Below are positions 15,980 to 24,232 of a DNA stretch of 64,000 nucleotides, in pieces (within the stretch, counting starts at the first letter, position 1; each line of letters opens with the position of its first letter). The position numbers were made by a program, and so were the translations under genes. The notes beneath the pieces are model-generated. The model was given only the letters and a program-made list of their open reading frames with translations. It was not told the origin of the DNA and did no database searches. The DNA is from Streptoalloteichus hindustanus. Lineage in GTDB: Bacteria; Actinomycetota; Actinomycetes; Mycobacteriales; Pseudonocardiaceae. The DNA lies in contig NZ_FQVN01000005.1 in the NCBI RefSeq assembly GCF_900129375.1, positions 310,001 through 374,000 on the forward strand. The letters are read 5' to 3'.

Positions 15980-17281
15980 ATGGTCTCTCGTGTTCTGGCC
16001 GCCAACCTGTCCCGGCACACCGGCGCCGTCGTGCGCGTCGCCGGGTGGGTGCACCGACGGCGGCGTCTCAAGTCCGTCACCTTCGTCATCGTCCGGGACC
16101 GGTCCGGGCTGGCGCAGGTCGTGCTGCCCGCGACGGCGGAACCCGCCGTGGCGGAGCTGCCCGAGGAAACCGTGGTCGAGGTCCGCGGCCGCGTGACCGC
16201 CAACCCGCAGGCCCCGGGGGGAGCCGAGATCACCGAACCCGTGATCTCGGCGCTCTCCGAACCGGCGGCCGCGCCGCCGTTCGACCCCTACCGGCCGGCG
16301 GTGACCGCGACACTGCCCACGATCCTGGACCACGCGCCCGTCACGCTGCGGCACCCGCGGCTGCGGGCGGGGTTCGAGGTCGCCTCGGCCAGCGTCGCCG
16401 GGTTCCGGGCCGCCCTGGACGACCTCGGCTTCACCGAGGTGCGCACCCCGAAGATCGTCAGTTCGGTGACCGAGTCCGGCGCGAACGTCTTCGGCATCGA
16501 CTACTTCGGCCGCCGGGCCTACCTCGCGCAGTCCCCGCAACTGTTCAAGCAGGCCCTGGTCGGGGTGTTCGAGCGGGTCTACGAGGTCGGGCCGGTGTTC
16601 CGCGCCGAGCCGCACGACACCACCCGCCACCTCGCGCAGTACACCAGCCTGGACGCCGAGCTCGGCTTCGTCGCCGACCACCACGACGTCATGGCGGTGC
16701 TGCGGGACGTGGTGGCGCGGATGGTCGACGCGGTCGCCGAGCGGGCGGTCGGGGCCGTCGACCTGCTGGGGTTCCGCCTGCCCCGGGTCCCGCACGCGAT
16801 CCCGGTGATCCACTTCGCCGAGGCCCAGGAGCTGCTGGCCCGCCACACGGCGGAGGACCCCCGGGGCGAACCCGACCTGGCGCCGGCCCACGAGCGGTGG
16901 CTGTCGGAGTGGGCCCAGCGCACGCACGACTCGGAGTTCCTGTTCGTCACCGGGTACCCGATGGTGAAACGCCCCTTCTACACTCACCCCGACCCGGAAC
17001 GCCCCGGGTACTCCAACAGCTTCGACCTGCTCTTCCGCGGGCTGGAGCTGGTGACCGGAGGCCAACGGCTGCACCGGAGGGCCGACTACCTCGCCGCGCT
17101 CGCGGAACGCGGCGAGAGCCCCGAGCCGTACCAGTCCTATGTGGACGTCTTCGCGCACGGAATGCCGCCGCACGGCGGTTTCGCGATCGGGCTCGAACGG
17201 TGGACCGCCCGCCTGCTCGGGGTGTCCAACATCCGCGAGGTGACCCTGTTCCCCAGGGACCTGCACCGCCTCGAACCCTGA
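15980..17281 (+). CDS. Aspartyl-tRNA synthetase, archaeal/non-discriminating type (aspartate--tRNA(Asn) ligase-like)
   Basis: 433 residues from the ATG at 15980, 5 bases after GGGAG; a GTG one codon earlier is possible. Residues 1-100 are an OB-fold anticodon-binding domain. The class II catalytic core has SVTESGANVFGIDYFGRRAYL, motif 2 (VFRAEPHDTTRHLAQYTSLD) and motif 3 (GGFAIGLERWTARLL). At about 430 residues it lacks the GAD insertion of the bacterial enzyme (about 590), so it is the short archaeal-type AspRS and probably a second copy. Such enzymes often charge both tRNA-Asp and tRNA-Asn, with GatCAB converting Asp-tRNA-Asn. Control by the T-box upstream is expected. Confidence 0.87.
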   Translation: MVSRVLAANLSRHTGAVVRVAGWVHRRRRLKSVTFVIVRDRSGLAQVVLPATAEPAVAELPEETVVEVRGRVTANPQAPGGAEITEPVISALSEPAAAPPFDPYRPAVTATLPTILDHAPVTLRHPRLRAGFEVASASVAGFRAALDDLGFTEVRTPKIVSSVTESGANVFGIDYFGRRAYLAQSPQLFKQALVGVFERVYEVGPVFRAEPHDTTRHLAQYTSLDAELGFVADHHDVMAVLRDVVARMVDAVAERAVGAVDLLGFRLPRVPHAIPVIHFAEAQELLARHTAEDPRGEPDLAPAHERWLSEWAQRTHDSEFLFVTGYPMVKRPFYTHPDPERPGYSNSFDLLFRGLELVTGGQRLHRRADYLAALAERGESPEPYQSYVDVFAHGMPPHGGFAIGLERWTARLLGVSNIREVTLFPRDLHRLEP

Positions 17282-17320
17282 GTGAGTCGTTGCGGCGGAA
17301 AAGCACCCCCTGACAGGGGA

Positions 17321-17365
17321 GTGGACGGTGGGCTCGCCGGTGTCCCCGGCAAGCCAACCGTCCAC
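17321..17365. terminator. Strong hairpin between convergent genes
   Basis: GTGGACGGT (17321-17329) pairs with ACCGTCCAC (17357-17365), and inside it GCT/AGC and GCCGG/CCGGC continue the stem around a small loop. It lies 40 bases after the AspRS stop and 52 before the stop of the reverse-strand gene, so it can serve both as a bidirectional terminator. No clear T-tract, as is usual in actinomycetes. Confidence 0.7.
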
Positions 17366-17417
17366 ACAGGTCAGATCTTCAGATGGCGTGCTGGATCAGC
17401 GCTTCGTGGTCTGGCGC

Positions 17418-17768
17418 TTACGAGGACGGGACGGGCTTCAGGTACCTGCCCCAGATCTGGGCCTTGCGGTAGGGGCCGTCACCGTCGGCGTCGCGCTGGG
17501 GCTCGTCGAAGGCGACCCAGTACGCGAACTCGTTCGGTTGGGCAAGGCGGTGCCGCACCGGCTCGGGGACGCCCGTCCGGTCGACCACGCCGAGGAACTC
17601 CTCGGCCCACGGACCGTCCCACTCCGGGTCCTGGACCACCAGCACCCGGGTGCCCGGCGGGAGCGCTGCCGCCGGCCAGGGGTCGTCGGGCAACGGACGA
17701 CCCAGAACGTGTTCGATCGCCTCCCGATCCCTCTGCTCCGCCGAATCCGGCTCGGAACTCAGTGACAT
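17418..17768 (-). CDS. Conserved hypothetical protein
   Basis: 116 residues. Recognisable parts are PPGTRVLVVQDPEWDGPWAEEFLG, with a small beta-barrel feel, and a C-terminal FDEPQRDADGDGPYRKAQIW, a combination I associate with short actinobacterial proteins of unknown role (sometimes mislabelled as ferrous iron transport FeoA-like). No membrane segment or signal peptide. It is divergent from the gene at 17857, sharing an 88-base promoter region. Confidence 0.6.
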   Translation of the reverse strand: MSLSSEPDSAEQRDREAIEHVLGRPLPDDPWPAAALPPGTRVLVVQDPEWDGPWAEEFLGVVDRTGVPEPVRHRLAQPNEFAYWVAFDEPQRDADGDGPYRKAQIWGRYLKPVPSS

Positions 17769-17856
17769 GGGAACATCATGAACGAGCTCCGGATGGCGCC
17801 CAATTCATTTCCGAAAACGTCGGGCGTCGGGATATAACTCGTTCCTGGAGGTCCTC

Positions 17857-18480
17857 GTGAGCTTCACCAACCACGCCCGCAGGGTTCGCGACTCCTCCCT
17901 GCCGCACCGGCGCCGGGTCTCGTCGCTGGCCTCGTGCGTGCAGCTCTACCGGCCGATCGGTTTCGAAGCCAGCCTGAGCTTCCTGCGGGACCAGGCGGGG
18001 CCGTTCGAGCGGGACGAGGCCGCGTTGCTGCGCGCCCTCGCCCTGATCGAGCGCAGCCGGGCGATCTGGCACGCCGAGATCGAGCGGTACGCCGCCACCC
18101 GCCGGCGGGCGAAGCGGCTGGGGCAGCGCAGCCCCCGCCCCACCGAGCCCAACCCCCACCGGCCCGACCGGTGGTACGGCGCTGCCCGTCAGGCCGCGGT
18201 GCACGCCCTCGGGTTCTGGCGTCGTCACCGCCTGCCGGCCCTGCTCGTCCCCGGCGATGGGACCGCAGCGGACCTGGACCACTGCGTTACCGCTTCGCTT
18301 GCCGCCGGCGGTCGGCTCACGCCCGAGCAGCGCGAGCTGCTCGACGCCTGTGTTCAGGTGCTTGAGCAACGCTGGCGCTCCAGCGACGGAGCGGAGTGGT
18401 TGCGCACCAAGGATTTGCTCGAAGTCGCCCGCTTGGCGGAGATGGCAGCCGACGCGGATGAGGACAGCGCGCGGGCGTAG
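17857..18480 (+). CDS. Hypothetical protein, arginine-rich, helical
   Basis: 207 residues with a GTG start 6 bases after CTGGAGG. It is predominantly helical and basic (IERYAATRRRAKRLGQR; QAAVHALGFWRRHRLPAL), with a C-terminal region rich in acidic and leucine residues. No catalytic motif or membrane segment seen and no family recognised. The promoter region carries GATATAACTCG about 20 bases upstream. It converges with the DoxX-like gene. Confidence 0.6.
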   Translation: MSFTNHARRVRDSSLPHRRRVSSLASCVQLYRPIGFEASLSFLRDQAGPFERDEAALLRALALIERSRAIWHAEIERYAATRRRAKRLGQRSPRPTEPNPHRPDRWYGAARQAAVHALGFWRRHRLPALLVPGDGTAADLDHCVTASLAAGGRLTPEQRELLDACVQVLEQRWRSSDGAEWLRTKDLLEVARLAEMAADADEDSARA

Positions 18481-18526
18481 CGCCGCGCGACGCGGGGCGG
18501 GCGTGTCCCGCGTCTGGTGGTCGAGG

Positions 18527-18877
18527 TCAGACGGCGGCGAGCCCGAGAACGAGCGTGGCAGCGGCCATCAGGAGGAACGGGCTCGGGTAGGGCAGGTGGG
18601 AGTAGCAGCGGGCGCGCAGGACCGTGGCGACGGCGCCGACGAAGTACAGCAGGAGAGCGGCCGCGAACACGATCCCGACCACCGGGAACGCGAGGCCGGT
18701 CAGGAGGCCGACCGCGCCCACGGCTTTCGCCACGCCCAACGGGTTGATCCACGAGTGCGGAACGCCGTATTTGGTCATGTTGCCCAGAACCCATTCGGCG
18801 AAGACGAAGTCGATGACGGCCGCCACGATGTTGCTCGCGGCGGTCACGACGACCATGACGACGTAGGCGGTGAACAC
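18527..18877 (-). CDS. DoxX-like small membrane protein
   Basis: 116 residues from a GTG at 18877 that follows AAAGGA. Four hydrophobic helices are visible (VFTAYVVMVVVTAASNIVAA; NPLGVAKAVGAVGLLTGL; FPVVGIVFAAALLLYFVG; PFLLMAAATLVLGLAAV), with the NPLGVAKAVGAVGL motif typical of the DoxX-like family. These are inner-membrane proteins of uncertain redox or thiol-related role. It is divergent from the LysR gene, which probably controls it. Confidence 0.75.
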   Translation of the reverse strand: MFTAYVVMVVVTAASNIVAAVIDFVFAEWVLGNMTKYGVPHSWINPLGVAKAVGAVGLLTGLAFPVVGIVFAAALLLYFVGAVATVLRARCYSHLPYPSPFLLMAAATLVLGLAAV

Positions 18878-18987
18878 GGGATTTCCTTTCGCGCGGGTTC
18901 GCGGGGGAACACCCTCGCCAACCGGATGTCCCCAGCCTCGCCACACCCCGGCTTGTTGTCCAATACCTGCGTCTATAACCTGTTGGA

Positions 18988-19932
18988 ATGGATGTCGACA
19001 CGCGGCTGGTGCGGTACTTCGTCGCGGTGGCCGACGAGGGCAGCCTCACCCGCGCCGCCCAGCGCCTCTTCGTGTCCCAGCCGGCGCTGACCAAGCAGAT
19101 CCGGCACCTGGAGACGCTGCTCGGCGTGCGCCTGTTCACGCGGTCGCGCCTGGGGATGACCCTCACCGAGGCGGGCAGGGCGCTGGCGGACCGCGCGCCC
19201 GCGTTGCTCGCCGACTGCGACCGCGTGCTCCGCGAGACGAAGAGCGCGGCCAGTCGCGCGGCCCGCGTGCTGCGGGTCGGCTTCCTCGCCAGCGCCGCCA
19301 ACGAGGCGACGCAGGACATCATCGCGATGTTCGGCCGGCTCCGGCCGGGATGGCGGGTGGACATGCGGCAGGCGGCCTGGTCCAACCCGACGGCCGGGCT
19401 GGCGGACGGGGAGGTGGACGCGGCACTGCTCCGGCTGCCGTTCCCCGGTCAGGACGCGTTCCGGGTGGAGGTCCTGCTCACCGAGCCGCGCTGGGTCGCG
19501 CTGCCCTCCGCCCACCCGCTCGCCACGCGGGACGTGATCCCGTTCCGGGACCTGTGGGACGAGCCGTTCGTCGCCGCTCCGGACGAGACCGGTTGGTGGC
19601 GCGACTACTGGCTGGCGACCGACGACCGGGACGGCCGCCCGCCCCGGATCGGCGCGACCACCGACCACCCCGACGACTGGCTCCAGGCCATCGCCAACGG
19701 CTACGGGATCGCCCTCGCCCCCCAGTCCTCCGCCCGGTTCTACGCGCGTCCCGGCGTCACCTACCGGCCGGTCACCGGCGTCAGCCCCAGCCAGGTCGGG
19801 ATCGCCTGGCCACCGGAGGCCGGCGCCAACCCCGTCGTCCAGGACTTCGTCCGCTGCTGCCTGGAAATCCGCGCCGAACCGCTCCCGCCGGCCGACCCGG
19901 ACCGAGCGGACGGGGAAACACTTGATGAATGA
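18988..19932 (+). CDS. LysR-family transcriptional regulator
   Basis: 314 residues. Winged helix-turn-helix at residues 1-60 (LVRYFVAVADEGSLTRAAQRL, SQPALTKQIRHLE), followed by a type 2 periplasmic-binding-like effector domain (LRVGFLASAANEATQD ... LLRLPFPGQD ... ALPSAHPLA). It is divergent from the DoxX-like membrane protein with 110 bases between; that gap holds TCCAA (18958-18962) and TTGGA (18983-18987), a possible LysR dyad ending at the start codon. The last codons overlap the next gene by 8 bases. The effector is unknown. Confidence 0.85.
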   Translation: MDVDTRLVRYFVAVADEGSLTRAAQRLFVSQPALTKQIRHLETLLGVRLFTRSRLGMTLTEAGRALADRAPALLADCDRVLRETKSAASRAARVLRVGFLASAANEATQDIIAMFGRLRPGWRVDMRQAAWSNPTAGLADGEVDAALLRLPFPGQDAFRVEVLLTEPRWVALPSAHPLATRDVIPFRDLWDEPFVAAPDETGWWRDYWLATDDRDGRPPRIGATTDHPDDWLQAIANGYGIALAPQSSARFYARPGVTYRPVTGVSPSQVGIAWPPEAGANPVVQDFVRCCLEIRAEPLPPADPDRADGETLDE

Positions 19933-20449
19933 TCATCTCCCCGGCGCGGGATCGTCTCCGCTTTCCCATCAGGCCAACATCTTCGTCAACTTCCGGAACG
20001 GGACCTACCAGTGGGTCCACATCAAGCTGTTCCGCGTCCCTGACCCGTCTCCGGCTGACCGCGTCCTGCTGGAGCTGCTGCTCTCCCACCCCCGCTATCG
20101 GGACGCCTACCTCGGTGCTGGGGACGGCGAGGAGGCCGGACCAATCCACGGCCCCTACTCGTTGCCCGCCATCTCGCCGGACTCGTTCGCCCGCGTCGAG
20201 GCGGCCCCGGCGGAAGCGCTGCTTCGAGGGTGGGCCGAGGAACACGCGCCGCTGCCCGCCGCGGTCAGCGAGAGCCTGGACCGCGACCTCTATCCCCGCA
20301 TCCGGAACGGCACGAGCCGCTACCAGCTCCGGAACCTCGGTGCGGAAGCGTTCCACGAGGTCGGCTGGATTCTGGGCGAGTTCCACGAACTCGTCGTCAT
20401 CGACCGGGTTGGCGGAACGCTGGCGCTGGTCGTCGCCAGCGCCGACTGA
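19925..20449 (+). CDS. Hypothetical protein overlapping the LysR gene
   Basis: 174 residues, ATG inside the end of the LysR gene, so it is translated with it. The composition is globular (NIFVNFRNGTYQWVHIKLFR; PADRVLLELLLSHPRYRDAYL; ELVVIDRVGGTLALVVASAD) with normal codon bias, which supports a real gene, but I do not recognise a family. No signal peptide or membrane segment. Confidence 0.62.
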   Translation: MNDHLPGAGSSPLSHQANIFVNFRNGTYQWVHIKLFRVPDPSPADRVLLELLLSHPRYRDAYLGAGDGEEAGPIHGPYSLPAISPDSFARVEAAPAEALLRGWAEEHAPLPAAVSESLDRDLYPRIRNGTSRYQLRNLGAEAFHEVGWILGEFHELVVIDRVGGTLALVVASAD

Positions 20450-20519
20450 CCGGGTCTGGCCGGGGCGACGCGCGCCGCCCCGGCCAGTCGTCACCGCTGT
20501 CTGTCCTCAGTGGACGGAA

Positions 20520-21434
20520 TCAGCGGTAGCCCGTCACGTCGGCGGGCTTGCCGGCGTCCTGGACCTCCACGATGTAGCGCCACGCGTCGGGCTGGCTGCC
20601 GTCGACGTCGGTGTAGCCGTAGACCTTGGCGAGTTGCCCGCTGGACAGCGACTCGCCGTTCCAGCGGCTCACCTCCGGGTCGGCGGCCAGCGCCGCGACC
20701 GCCCGCCCCACGTACGCGGGCGACTCGGAGATGGCGAAGTGCGGCTCCCGCTCCAGGGCGTCGCGCCAGTTCTCCTCGGTGACGCCGTAGACCTCCAGCA
20801 TGATCTCCGAGCGCATCCAGCCCGGGGTCAGCGCCACCGCCGTCGCGCCGCGCGGTCCCAGCTCCGTGGCCTGGGCGAACGCCATCCGACCCACGGCAGC
20901 CTTGGCCAGGTCGTAGAAGAAGGTGGCCCGGTAGTTCCGGGCGTTGTACTCGGCCGTGCCGTCGGTCATCTCGACGACGAGCCCGCCGGGGTTCCTGAGC
21001 AGGAGGGGCAGGGCGTGGTGGCTGGTGATGATGTGGGTGTCGACGGCCAGCCGGAGGATGCGCAGGCCCTTGTCCAGGTCGTGCTCCCACAGGGTCGCGT
21101 CCCAGCTGAACAGCAGCTCGCCGCCCCAGATGTTGTTGACCAGCACGTCGAGCCGGCCGTGCTCCCGGTCGACGCGCTCCACGAGCGCGCGCACCTGGTC
21201 GGACTCCAGGTGGTCCACCTGGACCGCGATCCCCTGACCGCCGGCGGCGGTGACCAGCTCCGCGGTCTCCTCGATGGTCTCCGGCCGGTCCATCTCGGAC
21301 CGCTGCTCCCGGGTGGTCCGCCCCGTCACGTAGACCGTCGCTCCCTCGGCCCCCATCTCCACCGCGATGGCCCGACCCGCGCCCCGGGTCGCTCCCGCGA
21401 CCAACGCGATCTTCCCCTTCAACGCTTCGCCCAT
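20520..21434 (-). CDS. Short-chain dehydrogenase/reductase
   Basis: 304 residues. Rossmann-fold cofactor motif GATRGAGRAI near residue 14, the NNIWGG structural motif, and the catalytic pair YDLAK. An extended loop after beta-2 (TGRTTREQRSEMDRPETI) resembles classical SDRs related to dehydrogenase/reductase family member 1. The substrate is unknown. It stands alone, converging with the hypothetical gene at 19925. Confidence 0.83.
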   Translation of the reverse strand: MGEALKGKIALVAGATRGAGRAIAVEMGAEGATVYVTGRTTREQRSEMDRPETIEETAELVTAAGGQGIAVQVDHLESDQVRALVERVDREHGRLDVLVNNIWGGELLFSWDATLWEHDLDKGLRILRLAVDTHIITSHHALPLLLRNPGGLVVEMTDGTAEYNARNYRATFFYDLAKAAVGRMAFAQATELGPRGATAVALTPGWMRSEIMLEVYGVTEENWRDALEREPHFAISESPAYVGRAVAALAADPEVSRWNGESLSSGQLAKVYGYTDVDGSQPDAWRYIVEVQDAGKPADVTGYR

Positions 21435-21603
21435 GCGGGCAGGAAACCACGAGGCACCGACAGGAACGGATCAGGGAAGGAGGCCCGGACAGATCCTCGC
21501 TGTTCGTGGCCGCGGGACCGCGCGTCCGAAGCGGCGTTCGGCGGCGTGCGGATCACCCGGTTGCCGCCTCGTGTTCGTCGAGGCCAGCGGAGATCCTCCT
21601 GAC

Positions 21604-22149
21604 ATGCGTTCGGGTGGGACAGAGCGACGGCGGCGACGGGCGCGGTGGCTCACGGCTGCCCGGGCCGGTCAGGTCCACTGGCTTCTGGGGAACCTCTACG
21701 AAGCCGTGGTGGACATGCCGCAGCTCCTCGGGCAGGCACGTCCGCGCCGAGAACCACGTCTGCTGGGACCCGGAAGTCCGCTCCGCTACTACGCGCCCGC
21801 CGCGCCCCTGACTCTCACGGCAACCGCGGTGGCGCTGGTCAGGAGCTGGCGCTCCGGGGGCGACCGACGCACGATCACGGTCGCGGCGGCCGGCACCGCG
21901 TCGGCTGTCGCCCTGAGCGCCCACCTGGTGCGCAACGTCAATCGGCGGCTACTGCTGGGTGAAAGGACTCTGAGCACGTCCGATCTCCGAGAGCTGCGCA
22001 GGACGTGGCACCGGGGGAACCTGCTGCGTCTGCTGGCCCTCGCTGTCGCCCTGGCGGCCCTCCGAGGCGTCAGCGAAGTCGGGGATGACGTGAGGGAGGG
22101 AGCGTCGTCACCAGGAGCTCGCGCGGCAGGCGTCGGCTCCGTTTCCTGA
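21604..22149 (+). CDS. DUF1772-like membrane protein
   Basis: 181 residues from an ATG preceded by GGAGATCCTCCTGAC; the frame is open further upstream but without a credible start. It has three to four hydrophobic helices (PAAPLTLTATAVALV; ITVAAAGTASAVALSAHLV; LLRLLALAVALAALRG) and the GQVHWLLGNLYEAVV plus HLVRNVNRRLL pattern of the DUF1772 (anthrone oxygenase-like) family. Its 3' end overlaps the convergent MerR gene by 42 bases. Confidence 0.65.
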   Translation: MRSGGTERRRRRARWLTAARAGQVHWLLGNLYEAVVDMPQLLGQARPRREPRLLGPGSPLRYYAPAAPLTLTATAVALVRSWRSGGDRRTITVAAAGTASAVALSAHLVRNVNRRLLLGERTLSTSDLRELRRTWHRGNLLRLLALAVALAALRGVSEVGDDVREGASSPGARAAGVGSVS

Positions 22150-22503
22150 GGTGGGGGCGGTGGCGTCGATGATGGAGTCCAGCACGTCCCGCGCGGCCAG
22201 GAGCTCGGCCACCGCGTCGTTGATCCGCTCGCGTTCGCGGTTGAGGTCGGGGAGCAGGCCCGAACAGGCGGCGGCCAGCACCTGCCCGTCGTCGACCATG
22301 CAGGGCAGCAACTCGGCGATGGTGCCGGTGCCGAGTCCGGCCGCGAGCATCACGCGGATGGCGCGCACCGTCCTGATGTCGTCCTCGCGGTACTCGCGGT
22401 ACCCGCTCGGTCGGCGGACCGGTGTCAGCAGGCCCGTTTCCTCGTAGTAGCGCAGCGATCGCACGCTGACGCCGGTTCTCTGTGCCAGCTCTCCGATGCG
22501 CAT
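22108..22503 (-). CDS. MerR-family transcriptional regulator
   Basis: 131 residues. The N-terminal MerR helix-turn-helix begins MRIGELAQRTGVSVRSLRYY and continues GYREYREDDIRTVRAIRVML; a coiled dimerisation helix follows (LNRERERINDAVAELLAARDVL). Two cysteines (PCMVDDGQ, AACSGLL) are present but not in a metal-binding arrangement I recognise. It is divergent from the imine reductase gene, with a perfect palindrome between them. Confidence 0.85.
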   Translation of the reverse strand: MRIGELAQRTGVSVRSLRYYEETGLLTPVRRPSGYREYREDDIRTVRAIRVMLAAGLGTGTIAELLPCMVDDGQVLAAACSGLLPDLNRERERINDAVAELLAARDVLDSIIDATAPTSGNGADACRASSW

Positions 22504-22526
22504 GTGACGGCCCTCACCGCAGGTTG

Positions 22527-22548
22527 ACTCTCACGTCGACGTGAGAGT
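22527..22548. promoter_or_regulatory. Perfect 22-bp palindrome, probable MerR operator
   Basis: ACTCTCACGTC directly followed by its reverse complement GACGTGAGAGT, lying between the divergent MerR and reductase genes. A TTGACT (22524-22529) overlaps the left arm and a CACGATAAC lies just right of it, so the palindrome sits in an over-long spacer, as at MerR-activated promoters. The reductase GTG at 22563 is so close that its message is probably leaderless. Confidence 0.72.
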
Positions 22549-22562
22549 TCACGATAACCCGC

Positions 22563-23471
22563 GTGATCGAACAGCAGTCAGCAGACCAGAAGCGCCCGCC
22601 CGTGACCGTCGTCGGACTGGGGCCGATGGGCGCGGCCCTGGCCAACGCCTTCCTCGACCAGGGCCACCCCACCACCGTCTGGAACCGTTCTCCCGGCAGG
22701 GCCGACAGCCTCGTCGCCAGGGGCGCCCACCTGGCGGGCACCATCGCCGAGGCCGTGTCGGCGAGCCCGGTTGTCGTCGTCTGCGTCAAGGACTACGACG
22801 CCGTGTACGGGGTTCTCGCCCCCGCGGCCGACGCCCTGTCCGGTCGGGTGGTGGTGAACCACAGCTCCGGCACGCCGAAGCAGGCCCGCGAGGCGGTCGA
22901 CTGGGCGGACCGGCACGGTGTCGAGTACCTCGACGGTGCGATCATGGTTCCGCCCTTCGCGGTGGGGAAGCCCGACTCCGTGTTCCTCTACAGTGGACCG
23001 CGAGCGGTCTTCGACGCCCACCGCGTGACGTTGGAGACCATGGGCGGCCCCCGGTACCTGGGTGCGGACCCGGGCCTGGCGGTGCTGTACAACACGGCGC
23101 TGCTCGGCCTGATGTACGCGTCGATGAACGGTTTCCTGCACGCCGCCGCCCTCGTCGGCACAGCGGGTGTCGGGGCGGAGACGTTCTCCGAGATCGCCCT
23201 GGACTGGTTCGCCCCCGACGTGGTGGTCCGGTACCTCAGGGCGCAGGCTTCCGAGATCGACAAGCGGAACTTCCCCGGCACGCTGGGCACGATGGAGATG
23301 AACCTGACCGCGCTGGAGCACATCGTGCACACCAGCGCGGAGCAGGGCGTCGACGCCGAGCTGCCCGCCCTGCTGCGGGCGCACGCCCAGCGGGCGATCG
23401 CCGAGGGCTACGCGGGCAACAACTACCTGGCCATGTTCGAGGTTCTCAGCAAGGCGGGGCCACGGCCCTGA
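22563..23471 (+). CDS. NADPH-dependent imine reductase (6-phosphogluconate dehydrogenase-like)
   Basis: 302 residues, GTG start without a ribosome binding site (probably leaderless). Rossmann domain with VVGLGPMGAALANAFLDQGH and VWNRSPGRA near the N-terminus, VVVNHSSGTPKQAREAVDWA, then the long interdomain helix and the dimerising C-terminal domain (MEMNLTALEHIVHTSAEQG). This layout is that of imine reductases/beta-hydroxyacid dehydrogenases, which reduce cyclic or acyclic C=N bonds. Expression is likely governed by the divergent MerR protein; the natural substrate is unknown. Confidence 0.8.
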   Translation: MIEQQSADQKRPPVTVVGLGPMGAALANAFLDQGHPTTVWNRSPGRADSLVARGAHLAGTIAEAVSASPVVVVCVKDYDAVYGVLAPAADALSGRVVVNHSSGTPKQAREAVDWADRHGVEYLDGAIMVPPFAVGKPDSVFLYSGPRAVFDAHRVTLETMGGPRYLGADPGLAVLYNTALLGLMYASMNGFLHAAALVGTAGVGAETFSEIALDWFAPDVVVRYLRAQASEIDKRNFPGTLGTMEMNLTALEHIVHTSAEQGVDAELPALLRAHAQRAIAEGYAGNNYLAMFEVLSKAGPRP

Positions 23472-23725
23472 GCAGGGCACCACGGGTAGGTCAACGGTCC
23501 CGGCGCGGAAAGCTCCACTGATCCCCGGGTGAACCCTGGGCGAGCGCCGGTGGTGGCACCGGGCCGCCCGGGCGGCCGAGGCAGGTGTGATGGCCACACC
23601 TGACCTCGGCCTCCGGGCTCGACTTCGCGACGGACAAGAACGACCATCGCGCACAGAACCGTCGCAAGGGGACTGTCGCGCAACGACTGTCCACTCTCGA
23701 CTGATCAGGTTGTTCGCGTCCGACC
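23472..23725. other. Gap between convergent genes
   Basis: 254 bases between the imine reductase and HxlR stops. Nothing gene-like is visible. It contains GGCGGCCGAGGCAGG and other GC-rich short dyads that may act in termination. Confidence 0.4.
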
Positions 23726-24142
23726 TCAGGGCGAAACGGGCTCCAGCTCGCCGCTGGCGCGGTTGTCGAAGTCCCGACGTGCGGCCAGGATCTCGTCAGC
23801 GTGCGCGGCCGACCACTCGCCGACGGCGTGGGCGATCTCGCCGGCCTCCCGGCCGAGCGGGGTCAGCTCGTACTCTACCTGCGGTGGCGCCGTCGGGTGG
23901 ACGGTGCGACACACCAGACCGTCGCGTTCCAGCATGCGCAGGGTCTGCGTCAGCATCTTCTGCGTGATGCCGGGCAGGCTCCGGCGGAGCTGGTTGAACC
24001 GCATCGGGGCGCCGTGGTGGCGGAGCATGCCCATCACGTACATGACCCACTTGTTGGCCAGCACCTCGACGACGGTGCGCGCGGGGCAGACCTCCGGCGG
24101 GATGGCCCAGACCGTGCCGGGGTCGTCCTTGCCAGTACCCAC
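23726..24142 (-). CDS. HxlR-family transcriptional regulator
   Basis: 138 residues, GTG start. The HxlR winged-helix pattern is clear: PARTVVEVLANKWVMYVMGML, RFNQLRRSLPGITQKMLTQT, LERDGLVCRTVHPTAPPQVE, YELTPLGREAGEI. An N-terminal cysteine (EVCPARTV) sits at the position used for thiol or electrophile sensing in several HxlR members. A GGTnCCTAC direct repeat lies immediately upstream. Its target may be the FAD monooxygenase whose stop is 90 bases upstream on the same strand, or itself. Confidence 0.83.
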   Translation of the reverse strand: MGTGKDDPGTVWAIPPEVCPARTVVEVLANKWVMYVMGMLRHHGAPMRFNQLRRSLPGITQKMLTQTLRMLERDGLVCRTVHPTAPPQVEYELTPLGREAGEIAHAVGEWSAAHADEILAARRDFDNRASGELEPVSP

Positions 24143-24144
24143 GA

Positions 24145-24172
24145 GGTACCTACCTGTCGTCGGGGTGCCTAC
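24145..24172. promoter_or_regulatory. Direct repeat at the HxlR start, probable operator
   Basis: GGTACCTAC (24145-24153) and GGTGCCTAC (24164-24172), 19 bases apart start to start; the first contains the palindrome AGGTACCT. The repeats begin 3 bases upstream of the regulator's start codon, so bound protein would cover its own promoter. Confidence 0.5.
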
Positions 24173-24232
24173 TTCCGGTCGAATACTACTGATCAGAAGA
24201 ACCCGGCCCGACGGGAAAGCGGGTCGCGGGGT

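Noticed and set aside
15625-17313. A 562-codon forward frame covering the T-box leader and AspRS
   Set aside because: It is a different frame from AspRS, reads as arginine/proline-rich filler, and covers a leader with a better structural explanation.
21367-21603. Extension of the DUF1772-like gene upstream to 21367
   Set aside because: The extra 79 codons overlap the SDR gene start region and lack protein-like composition; the ATG at 21604 has a ribosome binding site.
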